Shown: positions 6,709 through 6,780 of the stretch, piece by piece
Layout: the number at the start of each line of letters is the position of its first letter
How positions within the stretch are numbered: the stretch's first letter is position 1
Assembly: GCF_947254915.1 (NCBI RefSeq)
Contig: NZ_CAMYEZ010000118.1
Location: forward strand, 1 to 6,780
Direction: 5' to 3'
DNA from: an uncultured Porphyromonas sp.
GTDB taxonomy: Bacteria; Bacteroidota; Bacteroidia; Bacteroidales; Porphyromonadaceae
DNA: 6,780 bases
The notes under the pieces: model-generated
Databases searched by the model: none
Told to the model about the DNA's origin: nothing
Seen by the model: the letters and a program-made list of their open reading frames with translations, nothing else
Program-made: the position numbers and the translations under genes

Positions 6709-6780
6709 TTGAGAGGTTAGAAGGTCGAGATTAGAGGGGAGAAATTAGAGGTTAGAAGTTAGAGATTAGAGGTGAGAGAT
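6709..6780. repeat. Array of imperfect 7-bp tandem repeats, consensus RTTAGAR (plus strand), running off the window edge
   Basis: Read in a fixed 7-base phase from 6709, the plus strand gives ten consecutive heptads: TTGAGAG, GTTAGAA, GGTCGAG, ATTAGAG, GGGAGAA, ATTAGAG, GTTAGAA, GTTAGAG, ATTAGAG, GTGAGAG. The next two bases (AT) fit an eleventh that is cut by the window end. Six of the ten match RTTAGAR perfectly and the others differ at one or two positions. No insertion or deletion breaks the phase. The plus strand of the array has a single C (6726), so base composition is strongly skewed between strands. The unit is not a multiple of three and no gene is seen in it. The array stops 14 bases before the -33 box of the dnaN promoter. 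Its function is unknown; it could be a slippage-prone low-complexity spacer or part of a dispersed family. The total length cannot be known from this window. Confidence 0.9.

Noticed and set aside
1..6780. CRISPR arrays, tRNA or rRNA genes, insertion sequences, riboswitches, rho-independent terminators
   Set aside because: None was seen on reading both strands. Apart from the heptamer array, intergenic space is too short to hold them.

Overview
The window is a compact cluster of six genes, all read from the minus strand. In transcription order they are dnaN (DNA sliding clamp), a DnaQ/ExoX-type 3'-5' exonuclease, coaBC (coenzyme A biosynthesis), a secreted DUF4835/PorD-family protein linked to the type IX secretion system, recN (SMC-like DNA repair ATPase) and an RlmB-type SpoU rRNA methyltransferase. 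No RNA gene, mobile element or CRISPR array was seen.

The organism is very probably a member of the Bacteroidota, most likely Porphyromonas or a close relative. Three things point there: a promoter of the Bacteroidota form (TTTG, 19 nt, TAnnTTTG) in front of dnaN, a DUF4835/PorD protein (a family essentially confined to that phylum), and the gene order, which I recall from Porphyromonas-like genomes. The genus is an inference from memory, not from a search. The coding DNA is fairly GC-rich for the phylum.

Layout from right to left. Positions 6709-6780 hold an array of imperfect 7-bp tandem repeats (consensus RTTAGAR on the plus strand) that runs off the window edge. Next come the dnaN promoter at 6664-6694 and a ribosome binding site at 6643-6646. 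The genes follow at 6635-5427 (dnaN), 5416-4649 (exonuclease), 4617-3388 (coaBC), 3383-2463 (DUF4835/PorD), 2454-772 (recN) and 779-36 (rlmB). Gaps are 10, 31, 4 and 8 nt, and the last pair overlaps by 8 nt. Only one convincing promoter was found by eye, so the six genes probably form a single operon. No intergenic stretch exceeds 300 bases.

The operon mixes genome maintenance (clamp, exonuclease, RecN) with cofactor synthesis, an envelope or secretion factor, and ribosome modification. This is mostly a housekeeping region, and I do not see a new defence or mobile system in it. The points most worth a second look are the heptamer array beside the dnaN promoter, the CoaBC protein with Asp and Ser where the E. 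coli enzyme has catalytic Asn125 and Cys158, and the divergent peptide-binding region of the clamp.
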